A DNA stretch of 64,000 nucleotides from positions 63,236,022 to 63,300,021 of the forward strand of contig CM070877.1 of the NCBI GenBank assembly GCA_036365515.1, written 5' to 3'. A program made the translations under genes and the position numbers. Below the pieces are notes generated by a model. The model did no database searches. It was given only the letters and a program-made list of their open reading frames with translations, and was not told the DNA's origin. Source of the stretch: Torymus aiolomorphi. Taxonomy: Eukaryota; Arthropoda; Insecta; Hymenoptera; Torymidae. This document shows, one piece after another, positions 12,095 through 22,990 of the stretch (positions are counted from its first letter, which is position 1; every line of letters begins with the position of its first letter).

Positions 12095-14762
12095 GTGAAA
12101 GACAAAGAAATCGTCAAAACTATTAAAGAAAATCAAAATCCAAAATTAACTTTTATACTGCAAACTATTTCGAGACATTATTCGCACACAATACGCCTAA
12201 AATTTGTAAATTTAACTAGAACACTCAAAAGAATAGTAATTTGTAGAATACAGCTAAAGTTCTTATTAGACCATAGAAAATATGATATTATTCCGATACA
12301 TATTGTAAACTCACTTAAATTCGCAACTTCTAATTTGCATAGCCGTTATGCGGTTAATAACGTTAACAAAGTTTTATCCCAGTCTCATAAGAAAATTTTA
12401 AACCTCGAAATTTTAGACTTGAATATTCACCTCTCCTTTCTTGATAAAAACCAGACCCGTGTTGAAAATGAGATCTTGGAAATTGTTAGCAAAGATTTAT
12501 TAATCACATTCAAAAATTATTATAGCAGTGCTCTTCATTGAAATGAAATTCAAAGAAAAAGAAAAAACTAGTATAAATAGGAAATTTAATATCGCTTTGA
12601 AAAAGAACGGTGAACATCCAATTGATTTCGCAGTGTTTCAAAACACTAACGTCCCTTTAAACTTAGAAAACAAACAGGCGGCTGACAGCCCTCGCAACCC
12701 GTTGACTGACAATAATAACACAGACCAAAACAAAAACAAGTGGCTTTTAAATTTATCATCGACCACATTACATATGTAACTACATATGTAACAGAAATTT
12801 TAAGATTAGGTGAAAAATTTAATTTCACCGCAAATATAGATAAAAAAACGCATTTTGAATTGTTTAAAGATATTGAGAGTGCTAGGTCTAGTAACGATAT
12901 TACCGATAACATAAGAAATAGATTATTAAATTGCATTAATCACCATATTAGATCTAAAAAACACTTAAGCTTAGAAGATAGAATTCTTAGCAGAAAAATT
13001 AAATTAACTAACGATTTTATGAAAAGAAACAAAGACTTACTTATTACAAAGGCCGATAAAGGCAACGTCACTGTAATATTGAATAAAATAGATGACATCG
13101 ATAAAGTAAAATTCGCGCTCAACAATACAAAGTACTATACAAAATTAGATAAGAATCGTCTTAATAAGTTGCAAAAAATATAAAAAATCTTATCTTAGAT
13201 TGGAAGAAGAAAGGCGTGTTTGAACGTGACTCAAGTTTTTCTAATGTTAATGAGAAAATCGAAAATACAAACTTGCCTAGAGCTTACGGTCTAACTAATG
13301 TAAGATACACAAAAAAATTCTCGCAGTCTGCATTATCGTTTCAGCGATCAATCCGACTTATAGCGTCCGACTTATAAATTAGATAAAGCCCTAACTTCAT
13401 TTCTTCCAAAATACATTCCGAAACCAACCTCTAACATAAATAATAGCAATGAACTTAAGCTTTTATTGGACAATCTCATTATTCCACAGGATTACCGCTG
13501 CGTTTCATTCGATGTAGTTTCCCTTTTTACGAACCTTTCAAAAACTATCATTCTTAAAGCTTTAGGAAAAAAGTGGCCATATTTTGGCAACCTACTACCT
13601 ATAAGCAGGAAAGAGTTTCTTAAAGGTGTAGAACTGTTACTCGATTCCACGTTTTTTATGTTCAATGGAGAATTTTATCAGCAGATTATGGGTGCCCCTA
13701 TGGGTTTTTGTTCTAGCCCCCTTTTTGCAGACGTAGTCTTGGAATTTCTTGAAGATAAATGCTTAGGCTCGCTAAAAAATTCGATTATTTTATATAAACG
13801 GTATGTCGATGATTGCTTCTTAATTATTAAAAAAAGACTTGATTAGAAAAACTTTAGACACTTTTAACTCATTTGATCCGTTTTTGCAATTCACTGTTGA
13901 ATTAGAAGCAGAAAATAGCATTAGCTTTTTAGATCTAAAAATCATCAGAGAAAATAACGACATCGCAAAAACTAATTGGTACAGAAAAACGACTGCCTCC
14001 GGAAGATACATAAACTATTTCTCTCATCACCCTACCCACCAAAAAATTGCAGTTATCTATGGTTTAGTCGACAAAGCAATTAAAATTTCACATATCTCTT
14101 TCCATAAAGATAATTTAAAAATAATAAAATCCTTTCTTATTCAAAACGACTATCCTCCTACATTCATTGAAAAATATATTAAAAAACGTCTGCACTCTTA
14201 TAATAATAGTCAATTCTTAAATTATAATAAACAAGATTACCGCAATAAGACCTTAGTCATTCCATACATAAAAGACTTAAATAAAAAATTATGCAGCACT
14301 ATGAAAGATGTCAAAAACCTACAAACAATCAGTAAAAACATAAATAAGCTTAAATTTATTAGACTCGGAAAAGATAAACTAGATCCGCTCGAAACTGCAT
14401 CTGTCGTTTATAAAATAAACTGCAAACATTGCGATGCCTCTTACGTAGGCACCACAAAAAGGAAGTTAAACAGACGTGTATACGAATACAAATACGCGGT
14501 CTCAAAATCGTTAACGACCTCCGCACTCTCAGAGTACGTTCAAAAAACTGGACATAAAATAGATTTTGAGAATACACACATAATAGACACCGAAACAAGC
14601 TTCCGTAAATGCACTTTTTCAGAAATATTGCACATACACTCGCAAAATAACAGCCTAAATCGAATGGACGACACTAAGAATCTCAAGTACATTTATAAAA
14701 AATCCGTTGAAACAACCAATAGACACTTCTGCAATAACGAAAATAACAATAAACGCTGTTAG
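12095..14762 (+). pseudogene. PLE-1 reverse transcriptase / GIY-YIG endonuclease, broken
   Basis: This remnant polyprotein would reverse-transcribe the element RNA at a nicked chromosomal target. In order it shows a poorly conserved N-terminal region (12095-12541), the Penelope-type motif ITKADKGNVTVILN (about 13045-13085), LPRAYGLT (near 13275), motif A SFDVVSLFTN, motif B QIMGAPMGFCSSPLFAD, and motif C RYVDD (near 13800). The C-terminal endonuclease has VVYKINCKHC and ASYVGTTKR (near 14405-14460). Stops at 12539-12541 and 13181-13183 break the frame, as does a disrupted stretch at 13184-13465. A frame change near 13840 separates motif C from the endonuclease. The catalytic aspartates themselves are present. 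No activity is expected from this copy. Confidence 0.92.
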
Positions 14763-14855
14763 TCGTACGATCTCCAGTACGCTACTTGTTGGCGCGCTCC
14801 TTCTCCTCTCACTCTCAGAATTTGAATTTGCGAAAATTAACGTCCCCCCTGTAGG

Positions 14856-14863
14856 TATATAAA
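14856..14863 (+). promoter_or_regulatory. TATA-box-like sequence in PLE-1 3' region
   Basis: TATATAAA, followed by a GC-rich CCCCGG, lies about 90 bp after the PLE-1 coding end. Penelope-like elements often carry promoters in their long-terminal-repeat-like ends, which are repeated at both ends. Whether this one is a promoter is inference. Confidence 0.3.
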
Positions 14864-15227
14864 CCCCGGAAATTTCACATTTCTCTCAATGTCGAAAAAT
14901 GGGACTCCAGAGTGCAGGATGGGTAAGAGCTCTAGCTGTTTATTGTTATATTCGTATAAAAATTTTAATTTTCGTTAACTTAAAATCAAATTTTCAAACT
15001 CGAATTCTTTTCAAAATGTTCTAGTTAAATAAAATCCGCTCACAGACGTTGCACTATGTGCTATATCATTACTTGATCGACGTCACCTATGTTTGTCTAC
15101 GAACCATGGTGTAAACTTTCGTTAATTTATTAGGTCAGTAAAATGCCAAAAAAAGTGTTAATGGGTTCTTTTGCTTAAAATATTCTGTATATATGTTTTA
15201 ACTATGTATTTTTTTCCCTTCTTAGCC

Positions 15228-15256
15228 CTGATGAAGGTATTAATATTAGTACCGAA
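15228..15256 (+). ncRNA. Hammerhead-ribozyme-like core in PLE-1
   Basis: The order CTGATGA, A, an almost self-complementary stem starting GGTA and closing TACC, then GAA matches the conserved core and stem II of a hammerhead ribozyme. The base after GAA is T where A is usual, so the core is probably weakened. Hammerhead motifs are known in Penelope-like elements. Stems I and III were not established. Confidence 0.6.
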
Positions 15257-15347
15257 TCATCGGCTAATAAACGAAGTTTTACATGAATTTTTCTTGGTTC
15301 CTCGTTGATCGTTTTATTGCAACCTCCTTCAAAATATTATAAAAGAA

Positions 15348-15431
15348 CCTCTCGTGTGGAGTGGAAAAGAGCTAGTCGGTGCCAATGCTGATAAAACAAA
15401 GTTGAGTACTCTGAATATTGTATATCTACGT

Positions 15432-15468
<37 letters not shown>

Positions 15469-16065
15469 TGATACTCTCAACTCATCATATTGCAATACTT
15501 ATAAATTTAACTGTAATCTACGTGTCTATGTAATAAATTCTAAACTTGCTTATGTACATGAAATTGTTACGAGTAGAAGCTTATGCGCCTTTAACAAGAT
15601 TTAACAAAATATTATTATTCTGTGCACAAAAAACTTATTTATTTACATTCTTACATAATATTAACTTTTAATGGCGCTCAACTGGTTTTAATTGATAAAT
15701 TATATATTAACGAATTTTATGTACCACACCCGGAGATATAAACTAACGTAGTTTTATGAACAGGTTCAATATTATAATTAGATGAAGGTTTTTCTGCTTA
15801 AGTAAAATAATGTTTAATGGGAACATGTTTCACCTCAAAAATGCTCAACACCTCAACGTTGAAGAAATATGGTTTTCTATAATATATCTTATGAAAACAG
15901 AAGTATGTAATAAAGAAATATAATAAATAAGTAAACAATTGCTCGACGAAAGGTAAAAAGTATTTTTGAAGAGATGCAAAGGGTAATAGATAAAAAAATG
16001 TCAAATCTACATAAATGTATTGTTTTAAAAAGATAGAAACTCGGAGAATTGGCGCGTCGTAATAC
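15348..16065. other. Arm spacer with (TA)n tract
   Basis: A (TA)n run lies at about 15439-15466. The sequence otherwise pairs with 36475-37070 and 37490-37577 of the other arm. No gene was recognised. Confidence 0.6.
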
Positions 16066-16270
16066 ACTGAGAAAAATGAGACGTCAGAATAGGGTAAATC
16101 TACCGTCAAAACTGCCATAGGACAATTAAGGTTAGAACTGCACAGCTCTCCCGATAACACAGTCTGAAAGTCGAACAAAAACAACAGAAACCAAGTTGTC
16201 AACAACCTTAGTTGTCCTATGGCAGTTTTGACGGAAGTTTTAAGCTGTTCTGACGTCACATTTTTCTCAG
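16066..16270. mobile_element. Fold-back MITE A (left arm)
   Basis: The ends ACTGAGAAAAAT and ATTTTTCTCAG are inverted, and arms of about 70 bp include CCGTCAAAACTGCCATAGGA and its complement. The direct repeat AATAC flanks it (16061-16065 and 16271-16275), suggesting a 5-bp target duplication. The mirror copy is at 36268-36470. Confidence 0.8.
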
Positions 16271-16283
16271 AATACCTAAAGAT

Positions 16284-16982
16284 TTAAGGTGGTTCTATGG
16301 GCAGATATAGTACTTAAATATAAAATATTCTACAATGAATTGTTCTCATACTGCAAAGTGAGAACCCATATAGTATCATAGACCGGTACTTTAAGTTACG
16401 GAACAAATTTTTTTACCGAAATTTCAGTACTAACAAAGTAGATATCGTCAATGTAAAGAAAAATGATGAAACAAATCGCTTTAACCATTTTCAGTTTTGC
16501 TTCAATTTCAATTTTTAGCACGTCAGTTTCATCTTTGTGGGATTTCATTACGAGGTATAGTGGATCAAATTAAAAAATTTTTAAAACCTCAAAAGTTACA
16601 GGCAGTAGTTTATTAAGTTTGGCTCGAATTCATACCAGAGTCGTACAAAACTTGATAAACAATTGCCTGTAACTCTTAAGATTTAAAAAATGTATTAAAT
16701 TGATGTACGATACCTCGTAATGAAATCCAAAAAAGATGAAAATGAGTCTACAAAAATTGAAATTGAAGCAAAAGTGAAAAAGATAAAAGCGATTTGTTGC
16801 ATCATTTTTTTATATTGACGATATCTACTTTATTAGTACTGAGATTTCGTAAAAAAAATTTTTTCCGTAACTTAAAGTACCGGTCTATGATACTATATGG
16901 GTTCTCACTTTGCAGTATCAGAATAATTCATTGTAGAATATTTTATACTTAAGTAATATATCTGCCCATAGAACCATCTTAA
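16284..16982. mobile_element. Long fold-back element B (left arm)
   Basis: A 700-bp element made almost entirely of two arms of about 340 bp. The outer ends read TTTAAGGTGGTTCTATGG and CCATAGAACCATCTTAAA. Internal pairs include TAGTATCATAGACCGGTAC with its complement, and the centre is near 16630. No coding sequence is present. The mirror copy is at 35555-36255. Confidence 0.85.
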
Positions 16983-17263
16983 AGGAGAATTTAATTGGTA
17001 TTTATGGTACACCGTTCAAACAAATGTCCCGGTTAATAATGGTGCAATCTCTGTACCTCAGATTTTCTTTTCATAAACGTTAATTAAAATCTTCATTAAA
17101 AATCATAAAACATTACCTCAAAAAATTGACATTATTGATTTTGGTCCGTCTGTATAGGAATTCCCAAATCCAGTTGTTCTATAAGTGATTAATGGGCTAG
17201 ATGACTTCACAGCAGGAAATATTTAGACTCAATGGACGACATAACTTCATATTTGATATATTC

Positions 17264-17400
17264 TTTGGATTTATAATGTTATATTTTGGTAAAAACATTT
17301 ATTTTCGTTTATTTTAGAATAATTATTTTTGTAAATCATTTGCATTTTTTTAAAATCTTTTTTCAAAATGTAATTTTTATACTTATTATAAATCCAAAGA
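17264..17400. mobile_element. Small MITE E nested in element C
   Basis: The ends TTTGGATTTATAAT and ATTATAAATCCAAAG are inverted around an AT-rich interior. The mirror copy lies at about 35140-35275. It is directly beside MITE D, so two insertions sit next to each other. Confidence 0.55.
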
Positions 17401-17410
17401 GTCATATGTA

Positions 17411-17536
17411 GTATATTACACAACAAGAGATGTAAAGAGTTGGGCAGTCCAGAGCACGTGTAAATTGTCACCCGAGCCAAAGGCGAGACATACATGTGCT
17501 CTGGGATGACCCTCTTTATCCCCATGTTGCGTATAC
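17411..17536. mobile_element. Fold-back MITE D (left arm)
   Basis: Near-palindromic: CAGAGCACGTGTAAATTGTC and its partner around ACATGTGCTCTG pair across a GAGCCAAAGGCGAG centre. The ends are GTATATTACACAAC and GTTGCGTATAC. A mirror copy lies at 35005-35130. An independent third copy, with different internal divergence, lies at 42732-42882. Confidence 0.75.
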
Positions 17537-18243
17537 GATTTTCCTGCGGTTAAATCATCCAAACCATAAATCAGTTATCGAACAACTGGATTTGGGATCT
17601 GATATACAAAGGGATCAACATCAATCATGTCAGTCTTTTGAGGTTATGTCTTATGATTTTTAATTAAGGTTTATATTCATTTACTAGGTTTGATTGATTA
17701 AAATAGAGTTGAGGAACGAAGATCGCTTCATTATTAACATAAAAAATTTCAAATAAGAGTTTTTTTTAATAAATAGTGCGAAAACGAGTGTGACATGTCA
17801 AACATCGAACCATCATAAATAAGGACTTCTGAATAAGTACGTAATGTACGTATTGTTAAACAGTTAGGTAATTTATTAAATTATATTCAAAAAGAGGAAA
17901 ATTATCATGTATTTATAATCTAAAACACTTAAGTTTTCAAATAAGCTAAATAACATCTTTTAAAATGATTGAATTTCCTTATAATAGATAAACTAACTAA
18001 TCAAGTGCTCTTGTTGCTTCTATTGAAGTAAATAAGCGAATTAAATTAAATTTAACAGTAACAGAGAGATCCGATGTGAGACAGAGAGTAATGCTACCAA
18101 ACACATGATGTAACACTAAAATATATTTTCACTAAAACATTATCCTGTTATAATGAAAAGGGGAAGAAAATGTAACATGAGTTTTGTACGTAGATATAAG
18201 AGAGACATAATTATACAGTGTGTGCAGGTTAGCGGGACCGAGC

Positions 18244-18300
<57 letters not shown>
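18244..18300. repeat. (GA)n microsatellite
   Basis: About 28 GA units. The counterpart in the other arm (34199-34293) is longer, about 47 units, so the tract has changed length since duplication. Confidence 0.97.
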
Positions 18301-18304
<4 letters not shown>

Positions 18305-18527
18305 TCGAAAGGTATATGTAATAGAAGGAACTTATGCTGTCTCTCAAACATATGTGCGCAAACATGGTTAAAGGTGCCACTCTCGCTAGCCTGCATCCGC
18401 AGTCTATCTCTTTTATATGTCTAAGTTTTTCTTAGAAAATGAATGCCCCACTCTCCCCTACAAACTTGAATATTTTTCGCGGATATTTGTCTAGTAATAT
18501 TTTCTACATTGTTACAATGTATATTAC

Positions 18528-21500
18528 CTGGATTTTCCATAGCAACAGCTTGATTATCTCCCTCATCAGCAATGTCATCGAGAGGGGGTGTATCGTTGAG
18601 ATAAGGCTCGTCAGCTAAATCCACTAGCTGGATCATGGGCGGGATAACCTCAACGAGTCCTTCGTCGATTTTAGGTCCGGCAGCTAAATCCACTGGCTGG
18701 ATGATGGGCGGGATAACCCCGACGATTCCTTTGTCGATGTTAGGTCCGGCAGCTAAATCCACTGGCCGGATGATGGGCAGGATAACCTCGACGATTCCTT
18801 CGTCGATGTTAGGTCCGGCAGCTAAATCCACCATGTGGGTCAACGGCTGGATAACCTCGACAATTCCTTCGTCGAGGTTAGGCCCCGCAGATAAATCGAC
18901 TACATCGATAGCGGGTGGGATGACTTCTGCGATTTCTCTGCCCGCGCCTCCTCTAAATCTGTGATTTCTACCACCCCTTTCGGCATTCCTAGGCCTTCTC
19001 TGCCTTCTACGCCTTGCCCGCCTGCGGCGAACCCCTTGAGGAACACCTGCAAGTAGGTAAAACATTTTCTCTATGCAAATAATATGCAAAAAGAAATCAT
19101 CTTTGGTGCGAAAAAGTACTAACCTTCGATATTTTCGATTGCCTGGACGGTGGCGGCCTGCTCTTCGTCTGAATCAAAACACAATTAAATAATATTATTT
19201 AATTAAAAAATGCTATCTTTAATATATTGTAAAAAATACTTACTGTTGTCTGGCTCGTCATCTTCTTCTACTTCCATGGGTTCTTCCTGGAGTAGTCTAT
19301 TCTGTATCTCAATTCTTTCGTTCACTCGAAATGCCGCAATGATTCGAAAATCGAAATCTGGATCAACCCCTAAATAAAGAAAAAAAACATGAAAATTAAT
19401 ATTCAAGTCGATAATAGTACTTTTCGATTTAATTAATAAAACATGTCATGTTTAAATTTGTATCTTAAATTTCAAAATGTTATAATAGCGAGTAGTTTTG
19501 ATGTGTAATCAAATAAATAATAATATAAAAGAAGGCTAACCTCGATTGTTTATCAATAATTGCCCTTGGAAGCGGTGTTCCAGTTCCAATATCTCGCCAA
19601 CGGCTTCTTCGGTGAGGAATTCATATCTTTGCAAATAATTGCGGCCAATTAAATTGGCCCCAATTACAAGAAACTGTTGCGACGTTATATCTCGCAAATA
19701 CAACATACGCCAAGCTGCATTAAAAATAAAAATATTGTATAAAATGTCCTAAATCAATTAGTAAATTTGATTTAAATTTATAGCCAAAAGGCTACTGGAA
19801 AACATCAAAATAAAAATACACCATAGTGGAATGATGATTGTAAAAGAGCTATAAAAAATTCCAAAAAGGGTTCTTAATAAATACAAAAGAAATAAAGCTA
19901 TGGAAAATAAGATAGAATTTCAACGCTCCAAGGCGGTGGCAAGAAGAGCGATTAAAGTTATAAAAAATCCTGGCTATGATTTCTACAATCTATAAATTAT
20001 CAATTACCTAGCCAAAAAGTATGGCAAAAAATAAAATCAAGAAAGAGACATAAACAAGCATCCATTTTCTACTTTAAAAGAAACAAATTCAATAGAAATT
20101 GCTTGTATCATGGCACATAATTTTGTATAAAACTCGAGTGACAACAACTACAATCACAAATTCTTACAACATAAAAATCAAGTCTAAAATAGACCAACAG
20201 AAATAGACATTAACATAATTAATAACAACAGATCAAGAATAAACAACGAAATGACAATGAAAGAATTAAAAATGGTAATTGACTCCAGCAAGAATTCAGG
20301 TTCAGGACCAGATGTAATATCCAACATATTTCTTAAAAAATTACCGGAAAACACCTATGTAATAACACTACTGAATAGATATAATTTAATGGATACAAAA
20401 TAGTTATTCCCAAAGAAATGGAAAAAAGCAATAGTCGTGCCTATATTAAAACCAGGAAAATCTAAATTCAATAAAAAAAACTACGGGCTCATCTCCTTAA
20501 CCTGTTGCTTATGCAAATTATTCGAAAATATAATAAACAAAAGACTACGTTTGTAACTTTATACTAATAAAATTATTAATAAACACCGCAGTGGATTCCG
20601 CGAAAATTGGTCGACCACCGATTGCCTTTTAACACTAGATACCCATATGAACGAAGTGTAGTGTACAAGACCGATTAATAGTATACCAAGAGAAAACAAT
20701 ATGATGCCTCTATCTGAATGAAAAAATAATGCAGTTGCTGGTTTCCATAAACCGTTCCAAAACGCGGTGGCCGGCGCACAGCATTGCCTCGTTCCAGAGC
20801 GGTGAAGTCAACCCAATTCTGTTGCATAATTCGTTTTAGTGTGCCTGACGAAAAGATTAAAATTGTAAAATACACAACTTAAATTATATTCAAATAATAT
20901 AAAACAGGATATAAAAAATTACAGAAAAAATCCCATGGCGTCGGGTGGACCCCCAAACGATGCAGCAAGCGGCTATGATAAGCTTCGTTGCTATTGTTGG
21001 TTCTGTTTGGAATACCAAACACAGAGAATCCACTTGTAGATATTTTTCCAATCCAAAAGTTTTGAAAATAATTGATGAAATTTGTGAATCTCTGCCTGGC
21101 ATTTCTAGTGAGACATGCACACAGGTCTTCAAATGCAACTATTATCGAATCCTCTGGCAGAAAAGCTAGCGCCATCATTTTTCTGGTGAAAACGTTCGCT
21201 GCTTCATTATCTTCAATAAAGTTACTTAGTCACAAATCCTTTAATTTTGCAAGTATTGCCTGTGCACACAATAAAAATTATAAATAAATTCGTGGATAAA
21301 AATTATATATTTAGGATCGGATATTGAAATGATTATCAAATTAATTTGAAAAATACTCTCCACTCACTCGGCAATAATGGAAGTGGCAACCCGCCACAAA
21401 AACGCCGTCGAATACATTATTAATGGCGTTTCGAAAATCCAATTCAAAATCGGCCATTACAAGCATGAATCGAGCCTCTGGCATCACCCTCCGAATTTCT

Positions 21501-22290
21501 CGGCAAACCGTTGTATAAGAGACCTCTGTTTTCCGGCTCATCAAAATTCAAACTAAGGGAAGAACCTGTAAAAATGCATGAAAACAATAGATGTTAAAAA
21601 TATTAAGATATTACTCGAAACAGGTTATATTTACTTGAAAAAATGACTTACATGCCCATGAAACACGCCCATCAACGTTACCAGCTGGTACGTGTCATCC
21701 ATATTAGGTGTTGTTTGGAACGTTCCATCAATGAAATATTGTGTAACGTACCCTAAAATAAAATTCAAAAATTGCTGGTCCCAGAGCATAAGATGCGAAT
21801 TCATATTGCCGTCCCTGATCAAATGACTTTGGAGTTCACCACTGTGGTATTGGAGAAGCAGGTTGTTAGCAGGGTCGTCTAACACCAAGGAAAATGCCAG
21901 TAATGAATTAGGTTGGGCCGGATACACCGCGCGTCTCCATGACTTCATCGACGGCCGTAAGGTGTTGAACTGCACCAACGCAGCAGCTTCCGGATATCTG
22001 AGATCGTAAAGAAAGTTATTGGAGAAGAAGCTAAAATACTTTAACTATAGTAATAATGATTAATTACATTAACGCCATTGTGTCGTAAAGATCTCACAAT
22101 CGATAGCACCGCCGTTGTAATTCGGTCCTCATTTTGTCTTTAAAATGCGCAATAACAATTGCGTTGTCATCCGGGATGCACGCCGCACTGTGCGGGTTTC
22201 ACTCGACGATTTCGTTGATGTTTGTCAAATCCAGCTTCGGAGTGCCGAAACAAAATGATACATTTTTACACTTGAAGTAACTAGAAAACG
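18528..22290 (-). pseudogene. MULE-transposase gene copy, left arm
   Basis: A multi-exon gene related to Mutator-like transposases. Exons, from 22290 downward, encode an N-terminal region, then FIDGTFQTTP (first catalytic Asp), MADFELDFRNAI with CHFHY (second Asp), and TNNSNEAYHSRL (Glu). A small exon with LKRIMQQNWVDF, three short exons and a tail exon (19046-18528) follow. The tail begins with an arginine-rich run (RRRRARRRRQRRPR) and has four 23-residue repeats like VDLAAGPNIDEGIVEVIPP. Splice donors after the first two exons are intact (GTAATT, GTAAGT). The frame is broken by TGA at the start of the third catalytic exon (near 21552). No RING exon was found downstream. It may be a domesticated or a transposon-borne gene; I cannot decide which. 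Confidence 0.8.
19760..20690 (+). pseudogene. LINE (Jockey-type) endonuclease-linker/RT fragment, left arm
   Basis: Lying in an intron of the MULE-type gene on the opposite strand, it has WNDDCKRAIKNSKKG (near 19830), typical of the linker after the endonuclease. It then has ELKMVIDSSKNSGSGPD, PKKWKKAIVVPILKPGKS, YGLISLTCCLCKLFENI and a GFRENWSTTDCLLTL-like stretch, typical of Jockey-superfamily reverse transcriptase. Several stops are present, and the YXDD region is missing, so it is a dead fragment. The mirror copy is at 31960-32790. Confidence 0.8.
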
Positions 22291-22448
22291 CAATAGAAGT
22301 TGAAAACAATAGATAGTATCCAGTGGAAGTAAGGAGAAGAAATCAATCAATGACGTTATAAAAAGAAAAAAAAAATGACATTAACAGCATTGTTTATGAA
22401 ATCAATCCATTTACTTTAATCGCAAAAATTTGTTAGACCAGAGCGCGT

Positions 22449-22990
22449 AGAACATAGACATGGCCTATTGCCAATGTAGAACAAGTCAGCGCCCGCTCGC
22501 TGCGGCAAGCGACGGCCGGTTGTTGCCAATAGGGCGTGCGCTCACGGTTGGCGCGCGTGATCGTGCGCCACGCGCTTCATTGCGGACACAGCCGAGTCCC
22601 AGCGCATGGGCGGGTGCGCCAAACTCGTGTTACCAACGTAAAACAAGTCAGCGCCTGCTTGCAAGAGTGAACGACGACCGGTTTTACGCCCGATTGGCGT
22701 GCGCACGCCCATGCGCTGGCCCACGGTTGCCCATCCGCACGCCTACGACCGCGTTCACGTGAAAAATGCGCATGTAAACCGGCTCGTGATGGTCAACAAA
22801 AAACGGCTTTGGTTGTCAGAATTCTTGCCGTTCGAAATTTTGTATGACGCACGACCTAATAGCAACGAGCGCGTTCACGCGGAAAATGCGCATGTAAACC
22901 GGCTCGTGATGGTCAACAAAAAACGGCTTTGGTTCTCAGAATTCTTGCCGTTCGAAATTTTGTATGACGCACGACCTAAAAACAACGTTT
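22449..22990. repeat. GC-rich tandem repeats upstream of the MULE-type gene
   Basis: Two related ~155-bp segments share AACAAGTCAGCGCC(C/T)GCT and CGACGGCCGGTT-like sequence. They are followed by two 120-bp units (22751-22870 and 22871-22990) starting GCGTTCACG and containing AACCGGCTCGTGATGGTCAA. The other arm has only one 120-bp unit. The position just upstream of the gene and the high GC suggest a promoter or 5' region. The open frame through it keeps phase only because 120 is divisible by three. Confidence 0.7.

Larger units (their letters stand above)
11944..15334 (+). mobile_element. Penelope-like retroelement (PLE-1) with target duplication
   Basis: The element is flanked by the direct repeat TATTATAAAAGAA at 11931-11943 and 15335-15347. 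The other arm has a single copy at 37578-37590 (complement), i.e. an empty site. Its body encodes reverse transcriptase and a GIY-YIG endonuclease on the plus strand and has a hammerhead-like sequence about 80 bp from its 3' end. Insertion therefore happened after the large inverted duplication. Length is 3,391 bp. Confidence 0.9.
17005..17810. mobile_element. Fold-back element C (left arm) with nested insertions
   Basis: The arms 17025-17225 and about 17553-17745 share CCAAATCCAGTTGTT and its complement, and belong to the family seen at 5838-8097. The interior (17264-17536) is occupied by two smaller inverted-repeat elements. The right flank contains AACGAAGATCGCTTCATTAT, which also occurs near 7960. 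Confidence 0.7.
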
